A stretch of 64,000 bases of DNA from Batillaria attramentaria (Eukaryota; Mollusca; Gastropoda; Batillariidae): contig JACVVK020000334.1 in the NCBI GenBank assembly GCA_018292915.2, positions 62,001-126,000 of the forward strand, read 5' to 3'. The number at the start of each line of letters is the position of its first letter. Position 1 is the first letter of the stretch. Shown here piece after piece: positions 10,588-22,078 of this stretch. The notes beneath the pieces were generated by a model. It searched no databases. It worked only from the letters and a program-made list of their open reading frames with translations, and had not been told where the DNA came from. Both the position numbers and the translations under genes were made by a program.

Positions 10588-13550
10588 GTGATTGATATCA
10601 ACTGCCATCTCTCAGGAATAAAAAAAAAAAAATCAATCATCTTGGTAAATAGTAATGATTCAGAACAAGTAATATGAATTACGAGCCTGAAACTGACTCA
10701 AACATAAGGATCTAACATCGAAAACCAGAGGCATACATTATTCATGTGTTTTTCACTGGAAGACGCTCTCCTGAGTCACAGGTAAGAGACAAGTGGTGTA
10801 GCCTGCGGTTCACTGCTAGAGCGGCTTCGCACAGAGACATAGATCTATCATATGTCTGCTTCGCACAATAAAAAAAAAAGCTTTCTGCTTGCACCAGCTC
10901 GCCGGTGAACCACCATCTAAAAAGCCGTTGGTGAAAGCATTTTATTTGGGAAAAAATCGAACAGCAGTAAGTGTTTCTTCACTATGGTGTAATTTCGTTC
11001 TGCCATATCATCTCGGGCCTGCGATGGGAAACCGAAAACCGGTGTCGGAAGTCGCAGCCAGTAGAAGCACTGCTACGAGTGCTTGTCGCTAGTAAACAAA
11101 CTGATCCTGTGCAGTAGTACGTGGCCATACCTACCACTTCTGTTGCATTTCTGTTCTGTCTTCCAATACTGAAGTACGTGGTGTTCTTTCACTTTTCTTT
11201 CACTGCCAAGCAGACGGAAAATTTGCCGCACTGAGATGATGAATACTGACTTTTGTGGCTTCTTCGCCGGATGTACGGTCTTGCGCAAGGGAAACCACTC
11301 TTCTCCGTGCCAACGGACTAACAACCGTTGTTGATGAAAACGACCACGCATCACCTACCACTCTCAAATACTATTGTAGTCGTGAATGAATGTTTTCCAA
11401 TGCATTTCATGTCATTCGTTTTTGTCATTTGTGTTGCAGTACTGAATGTTGAATGACTGAGTTGGAAATAATTTTCATCCCGGTTTTGGAAGCCTAGACA
11501 GACGATTTACGTGCGTTTGCCTCTTACCTTTGTTTTTCGATCAGCTGACTCGATCCGTCGCGCTCAGTTTCAGTGGCGCCGGACTTTTTGGCGATGCGGT
11601 ATTCTTCTTTCGTTTTGAGATCACAGTGTTTGCGTCGCCATTGCCGAAATGCCCAGAACACACTCTGTCACCACTGGGCCAGCCCCTCAGCGCTAGAGTC
11701 TCTGTGTCGACTCTCAGTCAGTGTCAGCAGAAGCTCAGTAATGGGACCTTCCCATTTTCTTTGCAATTCTGCGTCTCAGTCGAGGGAACCCCGGAACCTC
11801 CAACACACCACACACTTCACAAGATGGCATCTTGCCTCTGTCCCCAAATCACCTTGGTGGTTTTTAGAAATACATGATTTCTTTTTCAAAAGAGCTTTTC
11901 AGCTGAGCTCTCGAGCCGGGAACCAAAGTATTATAATTAGGCTAGCAGACGACGTTTTACTGGCGCAACTTTTCGTCCCACAAAAATGCTAGGGTGTTTG
12001 GAGGCAATCTAGAGTGATCAGACGACAGAGCGTGGTCCCTTCTCTCTGTTCAGATGCAAAATTTTGGGAAATTCGACAAAAAATTACTATGGTCGAGACC
12101 TTTAAGGCCGATTTTTTTTTTTTTGGGGGGGGGGGGGGCGGAGGCGACTTGTGGAGCGGGCGATTCACGTGTGAATGGAGCCGTCCTCATCCAAAACACG
12201 TCGCTAGTCACGCAGTCGGCGCTCTGTCACAATAGTGACACGGAATCCAATACGTCCATTTCTCTACCTGCTTTCAACATGTTGACAGTTTCCACTCACT
12301 CCCCGACAAGGGCGATATGAGTTTGTAATGACTGCTGTCTGTGTGTACAGAATGAACAGAAGAAAAAGGAGGCCCAATAGCGTGTGGATCGAGAAATGTT
12401 GAAATGTTTGGACAAGTCATAAAAGACAAGGGCTCCGCCTGAGGGAAAGTTACAACATTAATGCAGGCTGACGAAAAGGACTTGTCTGATGTAACGTTTA
12501 ATATCTCCATGGTTTAATGTTCCATAGTTTGACTGTGTTGTTGTTGTTGTTGTTGATGATGTTGTTTCTTTCTTTGTGTGTTTGTTTGTTTTTTTGTTTT
12601 TTGCCAGAGTTCAAACGTTTTTTTTTCGGGGGGGAAAAGGAGAAAGGTGACACGAACACAAATATTAATTCTGACAGGTAATTAACGAACAACATATGTC
12701 CACCTGTCACCATGGTTGAAAACAACTTGAGTATGTTTGTTTGTTTGTTTGTTTGTTTGTTTAAATCTCATCCATACGTTATATGTGAAAGAAAAACATT
12801 GAAAAGGCTTTGAGTCTTTTGTCCGAAAGTAAAGATTGTTGGTAGTTTGAATACAAAACACTATATCAGTCAATATGTTTTTTCCATATGAAGAAATCCA
12901 GCACATCCGTGTTATACAGAAATATTTCAAAGGTTCTCAAATAAATTTCCAGAGATTCACACTTTCAATGCATTATCAATGTTTCTGACAGAGGAAATCG
13001 CATGAGTCTACAATGAACACAACTCATGAAATCATAACAAAGAAAGAAAAACAAAACAAAAACGCATGAGGACGTTAGAACAACCACCAGCAGACAGTCG
13101 CTCCTAAAGTGGTGTCAGTCACAATAACAGCTTTAGCATTACATAATGGTTCCTAAAAGATACACATCTCCCATTCATGATACATAAACATTATTGCAAA
13201 TAATTAATTTTGTGAAAGTGCTCTCATTCACTCGCCCAATGTACTGGTGGTTTTGCGTAGGAGACAAATTCCTGAACGGTAAACATTTGTTGTCTCCCCC
13301 CGTCTGAGTGCGCACGCACCACACCATGGCTGGTAAGCGCCTTCTCTCGCTGCAGTATTTGGCATACTACATGTTGTCTCTAATACAGTCATGCAAAGCT
13401 TTTCCCACCACCGCCATCCCGTAACTGTCTTCCTACGTTAAGGATGTGTACTTGTTTATGCCGGATTGTGTATACAGTGACCTGCAGTAACAGCTATTGA
13501 TGTGTATAATGAGATTCACGTACTGATCACGTCAGTCTCCCCGTATTTGC
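10588..13550. other. Non-coding interior of duplication copy 1, no recognised gene
   Basis: Short open frames occur (for example 11530-11877 and 11073-11354 minus). They are preserved in copy 2 only because the DNA is nearly identical. They show no recognisable domain. A T-run/G-run boundary lies at 12112-12139 and a (GTTT)n run at 12735-12761. The equivalent stretch of copy 2 is 20527-23480. Confidence 0.5.
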
Positions 13551-13558
13551 TACGATAA

Positions 13559-13606
13559 CACACCCACGATAACACACCCACGATAACACACCCACGATAA
13601 CGCACC
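13559..13606. repeat. 15-bp tandem repeat
   Basis: About three and a half units beginning cacgataacacaccc. Copy 2 of the duplication has one unit fewer (near 23487-23530). Confidence 0.85.
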
Positions 13607-13948
13607 CAACTCGGAAATTCAGAAATTATACGCGGAATAGAAGCATAGGTAGCACCAGGTCTAACACAAGATACAACCATTGACCTGTTCAAGTATAGAT
13701 ATCATAATGGTACTTACCTTGATGCAGGTGGAGGATTTACAAGCAGCTAGCACCAGGACTAACACAAGATACAACCATTGACCTGTTCAAGTGATCTTAA
13801 CTTCTACCCGGTTCGTTGTGTGCGTGCAGTAAAATGGCTGACGGCTTCGTTCAGGAAGTTGAATAATTACACCCTAGATAGATCGATCAGTGACGTCAGC
13901 TTTGCTTGGTTCACGCTGAACTCGTTGTCCCTAATTCCTGTCAAAGAT

Positions 13949-13951
13949 CGG

Positions 13952-13988
<37 letters not shown>

Positions 13989-14050
13989 CACCACCACCAC
14001 CACCACCACCACGGCATCCACCACCACCGCCGCCAACAACAACAACAACA
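13949..14050. repeat. (CT)n(CA)n(CAC)n(CAA)n compound microsatellite
   Basis: Consecutive CT, CA, CCA and CAA tracts. The counterpart in copy 2 is at about 23875-23972. Confidence 0.9.
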
Positions 14051-14389
14051 AGCATCAGAAAGGAGTATAACTCTGGTTGTGTGTCAACGGGTCCACAGCT
14101 GCCATATTACTACGACCGATGTGCGAGATTAAACATACATTTTCCTTTTGTCTGAGTCATGAATCATGCATAACTGTTGACAGCGTAATAAACACGGTCC
14201 CAACCTTTACCGGGCTGTCTGGGTTCTGGACGAACCAGAAGGGTGTTTAACTTCAAATATCTATCTCATAAAGTACTGAGAACTTTTCAGTGAAATTTTA
14301 GGAGTTCTCCAGGCCCCAAAAAGCTACCTTATGTCAAAATTGTATAAGTATTTAAAAAGTAAACGAGTAAACAATCCATTAATCTTGAC

Positions 14390-14512
14390 CAAACACAAAA
14401 TACGATGTGGGTCCACCAGGACCCATACTATTCAAAGAGCGATTCAGTGTAGATACAGGTCTATCCGGATGTGGGTCCGCCATGACCCATACATTTTGTG
14501 AAGGGTAAAGAT
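14390..14512 (+). repeat. Short dispersed repeat with paired TGGGTC/GACCCA hairpins
   Basis: Two near-palindromes, tgggtccaccaggaccca (about 14408) and tgggtccgccatgaccca (about 14473), flank a central 'caaagagcgattcagtgta'. Copies lie at about 24302-24425 (+, through the duplication) and at 37480-37600 (-, independent locus). Two unrelated locations show that it is dispersed, probably a small non-autonomous element. Confidence 0.6.
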
Positions 14513-14645
14513 CTACAGCATTGATTCTTATTGATTCCTTTAGTGTTTGTTGGTTTGTTTGGGTTTGTTGTTGTTGTTGTTGTTGTTTGTTAAGGGTGTC
14601 AAGAGTACTGACAAATCATGGTGTGAGAAAGTGTTCACAACACAC

Positions 14646-14977
14646 ACTATACGAGATGGTCTGTAAATGAAGGCCGGCCGTATACACATGCGTGACACAG
14701 GTCAATGTTTTGTCACATCACAACACACACTATACGAGATGGTCTGTAAATGAAGGCCGGCCGTATACACATGAGTGACACAGGTCAATGTTTTGTCACA
14801 TCACAACACACACTATACGAGATGGTCTGTAAATGAAGGCCGGCCGTATACACATGAGTGACACAGGTCAATGTTTTGTCACATCACAACACACACTATA
14901 CGAGATGGTCTGTAAATGAAGGCCGGCCGTATACACATGAGTGACACAGGTCAATGTTTTGTCACATCAAGTGTATT
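14646..14977. repeat. 83-bp tandem repeat, four units
   Basis: The unit starts actatacgagatggtctgta and contains GGCCGGCC. The first unit differs from the others by one base (atgcgtg against atgagtg). The same four units, with the same odd first unit, are in copy 2 at 24562-24893, so this array predates the segmental duplication and has not changed length since. Confidence 0.95.
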
Positions 14978-15149
14978 TCGAGCACGTTTGGCACAGATTG
15001 CCGGGACCGCTCTCATCAGCGAACCAACCCGTATATCATTTCTACAAATGAGATTCATTTTATTGTAGGGTGCCTTAGGGAAAATCGTTACACGCCGGAC
15101 AAAAGCACCAACATTTTTCTGGTGACCCTTTACCGCATTTTATTGTAAT

Positions 15150-15660
15150 TTATCCGTGACCCCCAGAGATTTAAGCTCCGGGTCCACGTCACGGGACATT
15201 TTGTGCGTCTGCACCACGCGTTACTGACATACCACTACATACGTCTTTATACACGTGGATACAAGAGAGTCAAATTACAGAGGTCAGAATCATGCTAAAC
15301 AACAATGTCACGTGACTGGGGGGAGAACTTGCTGTACAGACAAACAGTGGATGGGCCGTCACCGGAAGCAGTGGACGTTACCATGGGAACAATGCCAGAC
15401 GAGATACTGGACAAATCCACAGATCGGGAGAAAATAATGTGACAATGAAAATACAGGGACGCACATATCAAGTGTACGCGATACACATCCTATTGCTAAC
15501 GGGACGGGCCCTGGAATGGAGAACAATCACACACCATGCCTACAGGAACCAGAAACAGAAAAATGGGTAGTACCCATGGTTACAACGATTAGAGCAGAGA
15601 TGTCTCAGACAACTCCGATCCAGTTAAGTTCTAACATGTGTAGTGCCGTACTGTGGAGAC
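15150..15660. other. Unassigned stretch in duplication copy 1
   Basis: No coding or structural signal is seen apart from a C-rich run at 15662-15678. Confidence 0.5.
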
Positions 15661-15781
15661 GCCTCCCCCCCCCCCCCTCCATTGCCCCCAACCCCTTCGG
15701 TACAAAGATATACAAGTAAGAAGAAGTGTGTTTTACTTACAGCCACCAAACCTAAACTATAACATATATCTCTAACTTATC

Positions 15782-15957
15782 AGTAGAGCCGGTATAGTTG
15801 AGCGGTGTTAATATTGCATGGGACGTAAAGTTGTGAGTTCCAATCCTAGCTGAGGGCCCAATATTTGTGCTGGCATTTCCCTCGTTGCCCCGGCTTTAAT
15901 ATCACCGGGATGTGGTGAAAAAGGACGTTAAACGTCTGAACACCCACCCACCCTCTA
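15782..15957 (+). repeat. SINE family A copy
   Basis: Head 'gagccggtatagttgagcgg', B-box-like 'gttgtgagttccaatcctag', and tail 'gatgtggtgaaaaaggacgt' ending 'acacccacccaccc'. The duplicated counterpart is at 26186-26360. Confidence 0.75.
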
Positions 15958-17066
15958 ACGTTTCCACAGACGCGGTTCGTATGAAGAGTGCAGCTATAAC
16001 TGAGACTTGTCGCTCTTGTGGTTACCGAACACACTCTTAAAACTACACGTATGTCCATTACCTTGAAAACGTCTTTGATTGCGCCGCTGTGCGTGCATAT
16101 AATTTCTAATCCGACACAGCCCTTCAGTGTTCTGTCTTTATCACGCCAGGTGGCCGATCTATGGACAGTGTGTATAATGACGATAAAAGCCATGGTACGC
16201 TGACGTCTCTCTCTCTCTCTCTCTCTCTCTCAGTGGCCTGGATAGGATCATTCGATATGGACGGCTGCCAAACCAGATCGATATTAGGATCCGAAATAAC
16301 ATTTCCCGGGAGGAATTATTCCGTTGGCAATAATCCCCAATCAATGTCGTAAGCTTATGATTTCGTGCAGCGGCGGATTGTGTGCAGGGTGTTTGTGAAT
16401 TGTTTGTGTCGATATGGCACTCGCAAAAACCGCGTATTGCATGGAATTGCTCTCTCTCTCTCTCTCTCTCTCTTGCTTTGGAAAGAAGTCACGGTGTGCA
16501 TCGCTCTCCGTTCATCATGGATTTATGTGTGCTATGCTGAAGTGACTTGGACAAATTTTGGTGTACTAACTGTTCTCGGTACCTGCTTTTCAGTGGTGTT
16601 ACTCTCATGAAGGGACTTACAACAACGCGTGAGTAATTTGTGGATACATTTTGTAAGTGTTTGTGTATTCAAATGAAACTGAGACAACGCCACCGCCACC
16701 GGCAACCAATCCGAGCGCGCGAGATGGCAATACCCTGGCTTGTGTTGATTCAGTGACGTAATAGACGCCAGAGTGTTGCCTGCCGGACGTATGCCCACTG
16801 CCTGCCTTCCTCCCTGCGCGGGCCCAAGTCCCTGTATGACGTAAGACGGCGCAACACTATCCTCGCCTCCAGCAGAGAGAATCCACTTCGCTACGCTTCA
16901 CCACCCCATCCAGTCTGTCAAGCGGGATAGTGAACATGCCACTACATTGCCCCACCCCTCGTACTCCCTCCCCATCCCCCACACTCAAAGTGTGCCTTGT
17001 TCCTGATTCATATATATGTGTACTAGGCGTACACACCTGCCCCAGCTGTCCTTCAGCCCTAGTACA

Positions 17067-17585
17067 ATGGCTCATAAAACTCACACTCCCAGAGTCACTG
17101 TCCAACAACCCGTGTCCAAAACCCCTCTCACCCACCGTGACCCCACTCTCAAGCACCATAAAGACTTTCGTCAATGTAAGTTCGCCTGCACTGGTACCAG
17201 CGCCGTGAGAATTCTGAAAAGTTGGCGAAGCGCTCTGTACACGCGCTATGTACGTCTCCTGCGACACTGAGCAGCGTATGAACGACCGACTAACAGGCCT
17301 CCAGGACAAACTGAACGGACTGGTGAAAGAGCACCATGCTCTTCAAGATAAAGTTGATCGTCTGTCGTCTGCACGAGAAAGCCAGGGGCATACATCCGTG
17401 ACTTGAAACAGCAGCTACAACAGCATACCCCTCAAAAATGCCCGGCCGATCAACTCAAAAGCCCCATGTCGCCAGCAGCATCCAGCAAACTGTGGTCCAG
17501 CAAGAGCCAGTGCCTGCCAGTGGTCAGCCTATCCCGGTGCTGATTACCGGTTCTGGGCCCCCCTCCGACGATAGCCAGACCCACA
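17067..17585 (+). pseudogene. LINE ORF1 remnant (copy 1), internally deleted
   Basis: This is the counterpart of 27476-29124. It starts at the same ATG with the same context. At 17268-17269 the sequence jumps directly to the C-terminal coiled-coil region, removing 1130 bp present in copy 2. The deletion breaks the frame and gives an immediate TGA. The junction has a 3-bp microhomology (CTG). The segment then ends at the duplication boundary (17585), so the esterase domain is also missing. Confidence 0.8.
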
Positions 17586-17699
17586 TACCTCACTGCTGGT
17601 ACCTGAGACAAAGAATTGCTGACAGCTTTGATGCGTTTGAGTTAAGAAGAGTAAAAAGGGCATTTTCTCCGTATATCTACGATCTTCTGCAATGATGGA

Positions 17700-18045
17700 A
17701 AACTTGACTTACGTAAGTCAACACTGTGAAGCAGTATCCGGCTGTATTTCATTTCTGTTTGTTTTATTTCAGACTAGAGACGCTTATAAACACTGCCATG
17801 GATGGTTTGATCTGTATTGGCAAATAGAAGACAAATTGTTTTGAGTGATTGAAATTACGTGTCTGTCAATTGCAGTCTGTCGCTTGTCTTCAGTGCGTAT
17901 GGGGGTCATATACGTTAAGAGCTGTAACTGTTGGTGCAAGCTAACGGATTTATGGGAACAATGATCTAATGTGTTCAGCACATCATAAGGTTGATTTTTA
18001 AACCGGTCTAATAGAGTCGCTGGGGCCGGGTTCCAGGTTACCATC
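17700..18045 (-). repeat. Dispersed repeat, inverted relative to 29750-30068
   Basis: On the minus strand it matches 29750-30068, beginning gcgactctattagacc and ending with an A-rich stretch and 'tacagccggatactgcttca'. A perfect 18-bp palindrome, TTGACTTACGTAAGTCAA, lies at 17704-17721. It has an 86-residue open frame (17784-18044), which is broken in the other copy. Both copies adjoin LINE ORF1 sequence, so it may be part of that LINE family. Confidence 0.65.
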
Positions 18046-18179
18046 TTTACCTTGTCGACAAAATGGCAAAAAATGTCCTGATTCTATTAAGACTTGAAAC
18101 CACGCAATTAACAATGATGCGCAAGTTTTAGTGCACCGTATCCGACTTTTTTCATTTTATTCTGGTGCATAATGTTATT

Positions 18180-20095
18180 GTCTCTGAAGACATGTTGATT
18201 TGTAGTAGTTCTTTTTTTTTTTTTTTTTATTCTTTTTTTTGACATTTTACATGTAGATATACATCCAGAAGGAAAATGGAAAAAAAAAAAAAAAAAGGGA
18301 AGGAACAAAAAGACACGAAAAAGAAAAGAAAAAAAAAAAGACACAAAAAAAGACAGCTGGCTTGGTATACACACACACATATATAAACATATCTGTATAA
18401 TACTTGTTCATTACCTTACACATACACATAGCTTTGCTAGCTTACCAAAACAAAAGACAACAACAACAAAACAAAACAAAAAAAAACAGACCAAAAAAAG
18501 GTGCCTTAAAGCACTAGGCACTAACCGGATGAATTTTCACCGGAGTAATGCCTCATATGGAAGCCAAATTCTGCAAAACTTTGTGTATTGCCCAGCAACA
18601 CCATATCTGTATCTTTCTATTGTAAACCAATGTCTAACTAAAATTGTAAAGGCTGTAAAGTCCGGCCGGGACTCTTTTAGTCTACACTTGTAGATACAGA
18701 ATTTTGCTACTAATATTAACAAATCAACAACTGAGTCGGTATTGAAATTTTTAGCAATACCGAAAATAACTAGAGTCTTGGATAATGTCAATGTTGAACA
18801 GACCACCTAGCTCATAACCACAGCACACAGTTGCCTTATTTATTTTACTTCTTTTTCCTTCCCATAAGAAGGAGAAAAACATCTTATTAAGCTTGTTAAG
18901 AAAATGCGCGTTCGGGTCGGGAATATTAATGAACAGATGGACAATCTTTGATATGGCAAGTGTTTTTATGACTGTAATTTTGCCCAGTGGTGTGAGACTT
19001 CTCTTTGACCATTTAGACAGAAGGCATTCAATACTTTTAAGCTTGTGATCATAATTCATATCAACAATAGTGTCAATATTGGTTGAAAATTTAATACCCA
19101 GCACTGTGAAAATTCCAGGGTCCCAAACAAAGTTGAATTCAGGCATATATCTAACATGACAATTTTTCATTGATCCTAACCATACAACCTGGGTTTTATC
19201 CATGTTAATTTTGAGGCCAGAGATAGAGGAGAAGAACTGTAGGGTTTGAATACTTTCCTTGAACGATTTTTTGCTGCCATCTAAAAATAGAGATGTGTCA
19301 TCTGCAAATTGGGAGAGGAGAATATTTACATTTTGTATCTTGATACCTTTTATGTCTTTGTTCTGGCGAATCATTGAAGAGAGCACTTCCGCACAGATCA
19401 GGTATAAATATGGCGAGCTGGGATCGCCCTGCCTGCAGCCCCTTCCTATATCGAACCAGCTAGAGTAAGAGCCATTTACTGCAACGCAAGATTTTATGTT
19501 ATTATAGAAAGTATAGATCCATCGTTTCATATCTGGGCCAAAATTGAAAAAGTCGAGACATTTTTTAAGAAATGACCAGGCTACACTGTCGAAAGCTTTT
19601 TCGAAATCAATTAAAAGTAAAAGGCCAGGCATCTGATGCATTTCAGTATAAACCAGAACATCATATAAAAGTCTTACATTTTCACCTATATATCTACCTT
19701 TTAGGAAGCCTTTTTGGTCCTCATGGATTATGCTTGGGAGTACAGTCTTTAAGCGGTTGGAGATGCAGGCAGAGGCAATCTTGTATGTTGTATTTAATAG
19801 AGTGATAGGACGCCAATTTTTCAGAAACTTCTTACTTTTCCCCTCCTTCGGGATGCACGTTATAACACCTTGACGTTGTGTAATTGACATTTGACCTTGA
19901 ACAAATCCACAGTTGATGGATCTGACCAGGAAAATACCAATGTCCATCCAAAAAAATTTGAAGAATTCGGTTGTAAAACCGTCTGAGCCTGGGCTCTTGT
20001 TATTGGCCATATGTTTGAGTGCACTAAGAGCTTCATGTACGGAAATAGGGCCTTCTATGGAAGCACTTGATTCTTCAGACAATTTAGGAGCAACA
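18180..20095 (-). pseudogene. 5'-truncated Tx1/L1-superclade LINE ORF2
   Basis: A long minus-strand frame (20082-18751) carries a reverse transcriptase with 'NWRPITLLNTTYKI', 'KGFLKGRYIGENVR', motif A 'LLIDFEKAFDSVAW', 'GCRQGDPSSPYLYLICAEVL' and catalytic 'FADD' at about 19295-19306. A frameshift near 18770-18800 moves the C-terminal domain into another frame (18806-18537). Low-complexity T/A runs at 18211-18340 mark the 3' end on the minus strand. The endonuclease and ORF1 are missing. The element abuts a jockey-type LINE fragment at 20096. The same clade occurs at 53986-56901. Confidence 0.85.
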
Positions 20096-20096
20096 A

Positions 20097-20285
20097 ATTC
20101 TTCCCCTACAGTGCCACTTTCAATTTAACAAAGGAATGTTTATGTACAAACTCCGCAAAAAGTTAGTTCCGGAATATCGTGCATGTACTCTCTCAGAATC
20201 CACATCCATAGACTCTAGGTTAGGACTAACTCTTAAAATTCCCCGTCCTCGCATTGACATGTATAAAAGTAGTTTCGCATTTTCC
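20097..20285 (+). pseudogene. Jockey/CR1-type LINE 3' fragment
   Basis: Nearly identical to 5387-5574, the C-terminal part of the first LINE. It is cut on the left by the Tx1-like LINE and on the right by the start of duplication copy 2 at 20287. It carries 'FNKGMFMYKLRKKLVPEY' coding remnants. Confidence 0.85.
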
Positions 20286-20479
20286 GGGGGACGGCTAACA
20301 ATGGCTGGGGCTTCCATTCAGACGTATACATGTACACGTGTATATGTGCGAACCACCAGCAGGGGGTGCCTATCGCTAAGTGGTGCAGTTATGATGATAA
20401 CTGTCACGGCCCTGGTAAAGCTACGAAGACGGCTGAGCCAGTACAGTACAGGGGATGAATAGAGACTGGTGATCGAGAC

Positions 20480-20526
20480 ATGCAGCTATCCGCAGCACCC
20501 TATACCGGTGCTGCGGATAGCTGCAT
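20480..20526. repeat. 18-bp-stem hairpin replacing the 1.9-kb inverted-repeat segment
   Basis: Perfect 18-bp arms (20480-20497 and 20509-20526) flank an 11-nt loop. The arms equal the outer ends of the 43-bp inverted repeats of copy 1, so this is either an excision or deletion remnant or the ancestral short palindrome. Confidence 0.85.
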
Positions 20527-22047
20527 GTGATTGATATCAACTGACATCTCTCAGGAATAAAAAAAAAAATCAATCATCTTGGTAAATAGTAATGATTCAG
20601 AACAAGTAATATTAATTACGAGCCTGAAACTGACTCAAACATAAGGATCTAACATCGAAAACCAGAGGCATACATTATTCATGTGTTTTTCACTTGAAGA
20701 CGCTCTACTGAGTCACAGGTAAGAGACAAGTGGTGTAGCCTGCGGTTCACTGCTAGAGCGGCTTCGCACAGAGACATAGATCTATGTCTGCTTCGCACAA
20801 TAAAAAAAAAAGCTTTCTGCTTGCACCAGCTCGCCGGTGAACCATCATCTGAAAAGCCGTTGGTGAAAGCATTTTATTTGGGAAAAAATCGAACAGCAGT
20901 AAGTGTTTCTTCACTATGGTGTAATTTCGTTCTGCCATATCATCTCGGGTCTGCGATGGGAAACCGAAAACCAGTGTCGGAAGTCGCAGCCAGTAGAAGC
21001 ACTGCTACGAGTGCTTGTCGCTAGTAAACAAACTGATCCTGTGCAGTAGTACGTGGCCATACCTACCACTTCTGTTGCATTTCTGTTCTGTCTTCCAATA
21101 CTGAAGTACGTGGTGTTCTTTCACTTTTCTTTCACTGCCAAGCAGACGGAAAATTTGCCGCACTGAGATGATGAATACTGACTTTTGTGGCTTTTTCGCC
21201 GGATGTACGGTCTTGCGCAAGGGAAACCACTCTTCTCCGTGCCAACGGACTAACAACCGTTGTTGATGAAAACGACCACGCATCACCTACCACTCTCAAA
21301 TACTATTGTAGTCGTGAATGAATGTTTTCCAATGCATTTCATGTCATTCGTTTTTGTCATTTGTGTTGCAGTACTGAATGTTGAATGACTGAGTTGGAAA
21401 TAATTTTCATCTCGGTTTTGGAAGCCTAGACAGACGATTTACATGCGTTTGCCTCTTACCTTTGCTTTTCGATCAGCTGACTCGATCCGTCGCGCTCAGT
21501 TTCAGTGGCGCCGGACTTTTTGGCGATGCGGTATTCTTCTTTCGTTTTGAGATCACAGTGTTTGCGTCGCCATTGCCGAAATGCCCAGAACACACTCTGT
21601 CACCACTGGGCCAGCCCCTCAGCGCTAGAGTCTCTGTGTCGACTCTCAGTCAGTGTCAGCAGAAGCTCAGTAATGGGACCTTCCCATTTTCTTTGCAATT
21701 CTGCGTCTCAGTCGAGGGAACCCCGGAACCTCCAACACACCACACACTTCACAAGATGGCATCTTGCCTCTGTCCCCAAATCACCTTGGTGGTTTTTAGA
21801 AATACATGATTTCTTTTTCAAAAGAGCTTTTCAGCTGAGCTCTCGAGCCGGGAACCAAAGTATTATAATTAGGCTAGCAGACGACGTTTTACTGGCGCAA
21901 CTTTTCGTCCCACAAAAATGCTAGGGTGTTTGGAGGCAATCTAGAGTGATCAGACGACAGAGCGTGGTCCCTTCTTTCTGTTCAGATGCAAAATTTTGGG
22001 AAATTCGACAAAAAATTACTATGGTCGAGACCTTTAAGGCCGATTTT

Positions 22048-22078
22048 TTTTGGGGGGGGGGGGGGGGGGGGGGGGGGC
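22048..22078. repeat. T-run followed by long G-run
   Basis: T8 followed by more than twenty G. The copy 1 equivalent (12112-12139) has a longer T run and a shorter G run. It is a potential G-quadruplex-forming and assembly-error-prone site. Confidence 0.9.

Larger units (their letters stand above)
8478..17585 (+). repeat. Segmental duplication, copy 1
   Basis: This segment is nearly identical, in the same orientation, to 20287-29124, with only scattered substitutions in the stretches I compared. It starts at the 'ggggacggctaac' junction and ends at 'agacccaca'. Relative to copy 2 it carries an extra inverted-repeat-bounded segment (8671-10587) and lacks 1130 bp of LINE ORF1. It has one instead of fifteen units of a 34-bp repeat at 15737. 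About 2.7 kb of LINE-rich sequence separates the two copies. Confidence 0.9.

Noticed and set aside
11530..11992. Overlapping frames of 115 and 139 codons, repeated at 21462-21924
   Set aside because: Preservation comes from the recent segmental duplication, not selection. No domain, and overlapping frames are equally preserved.
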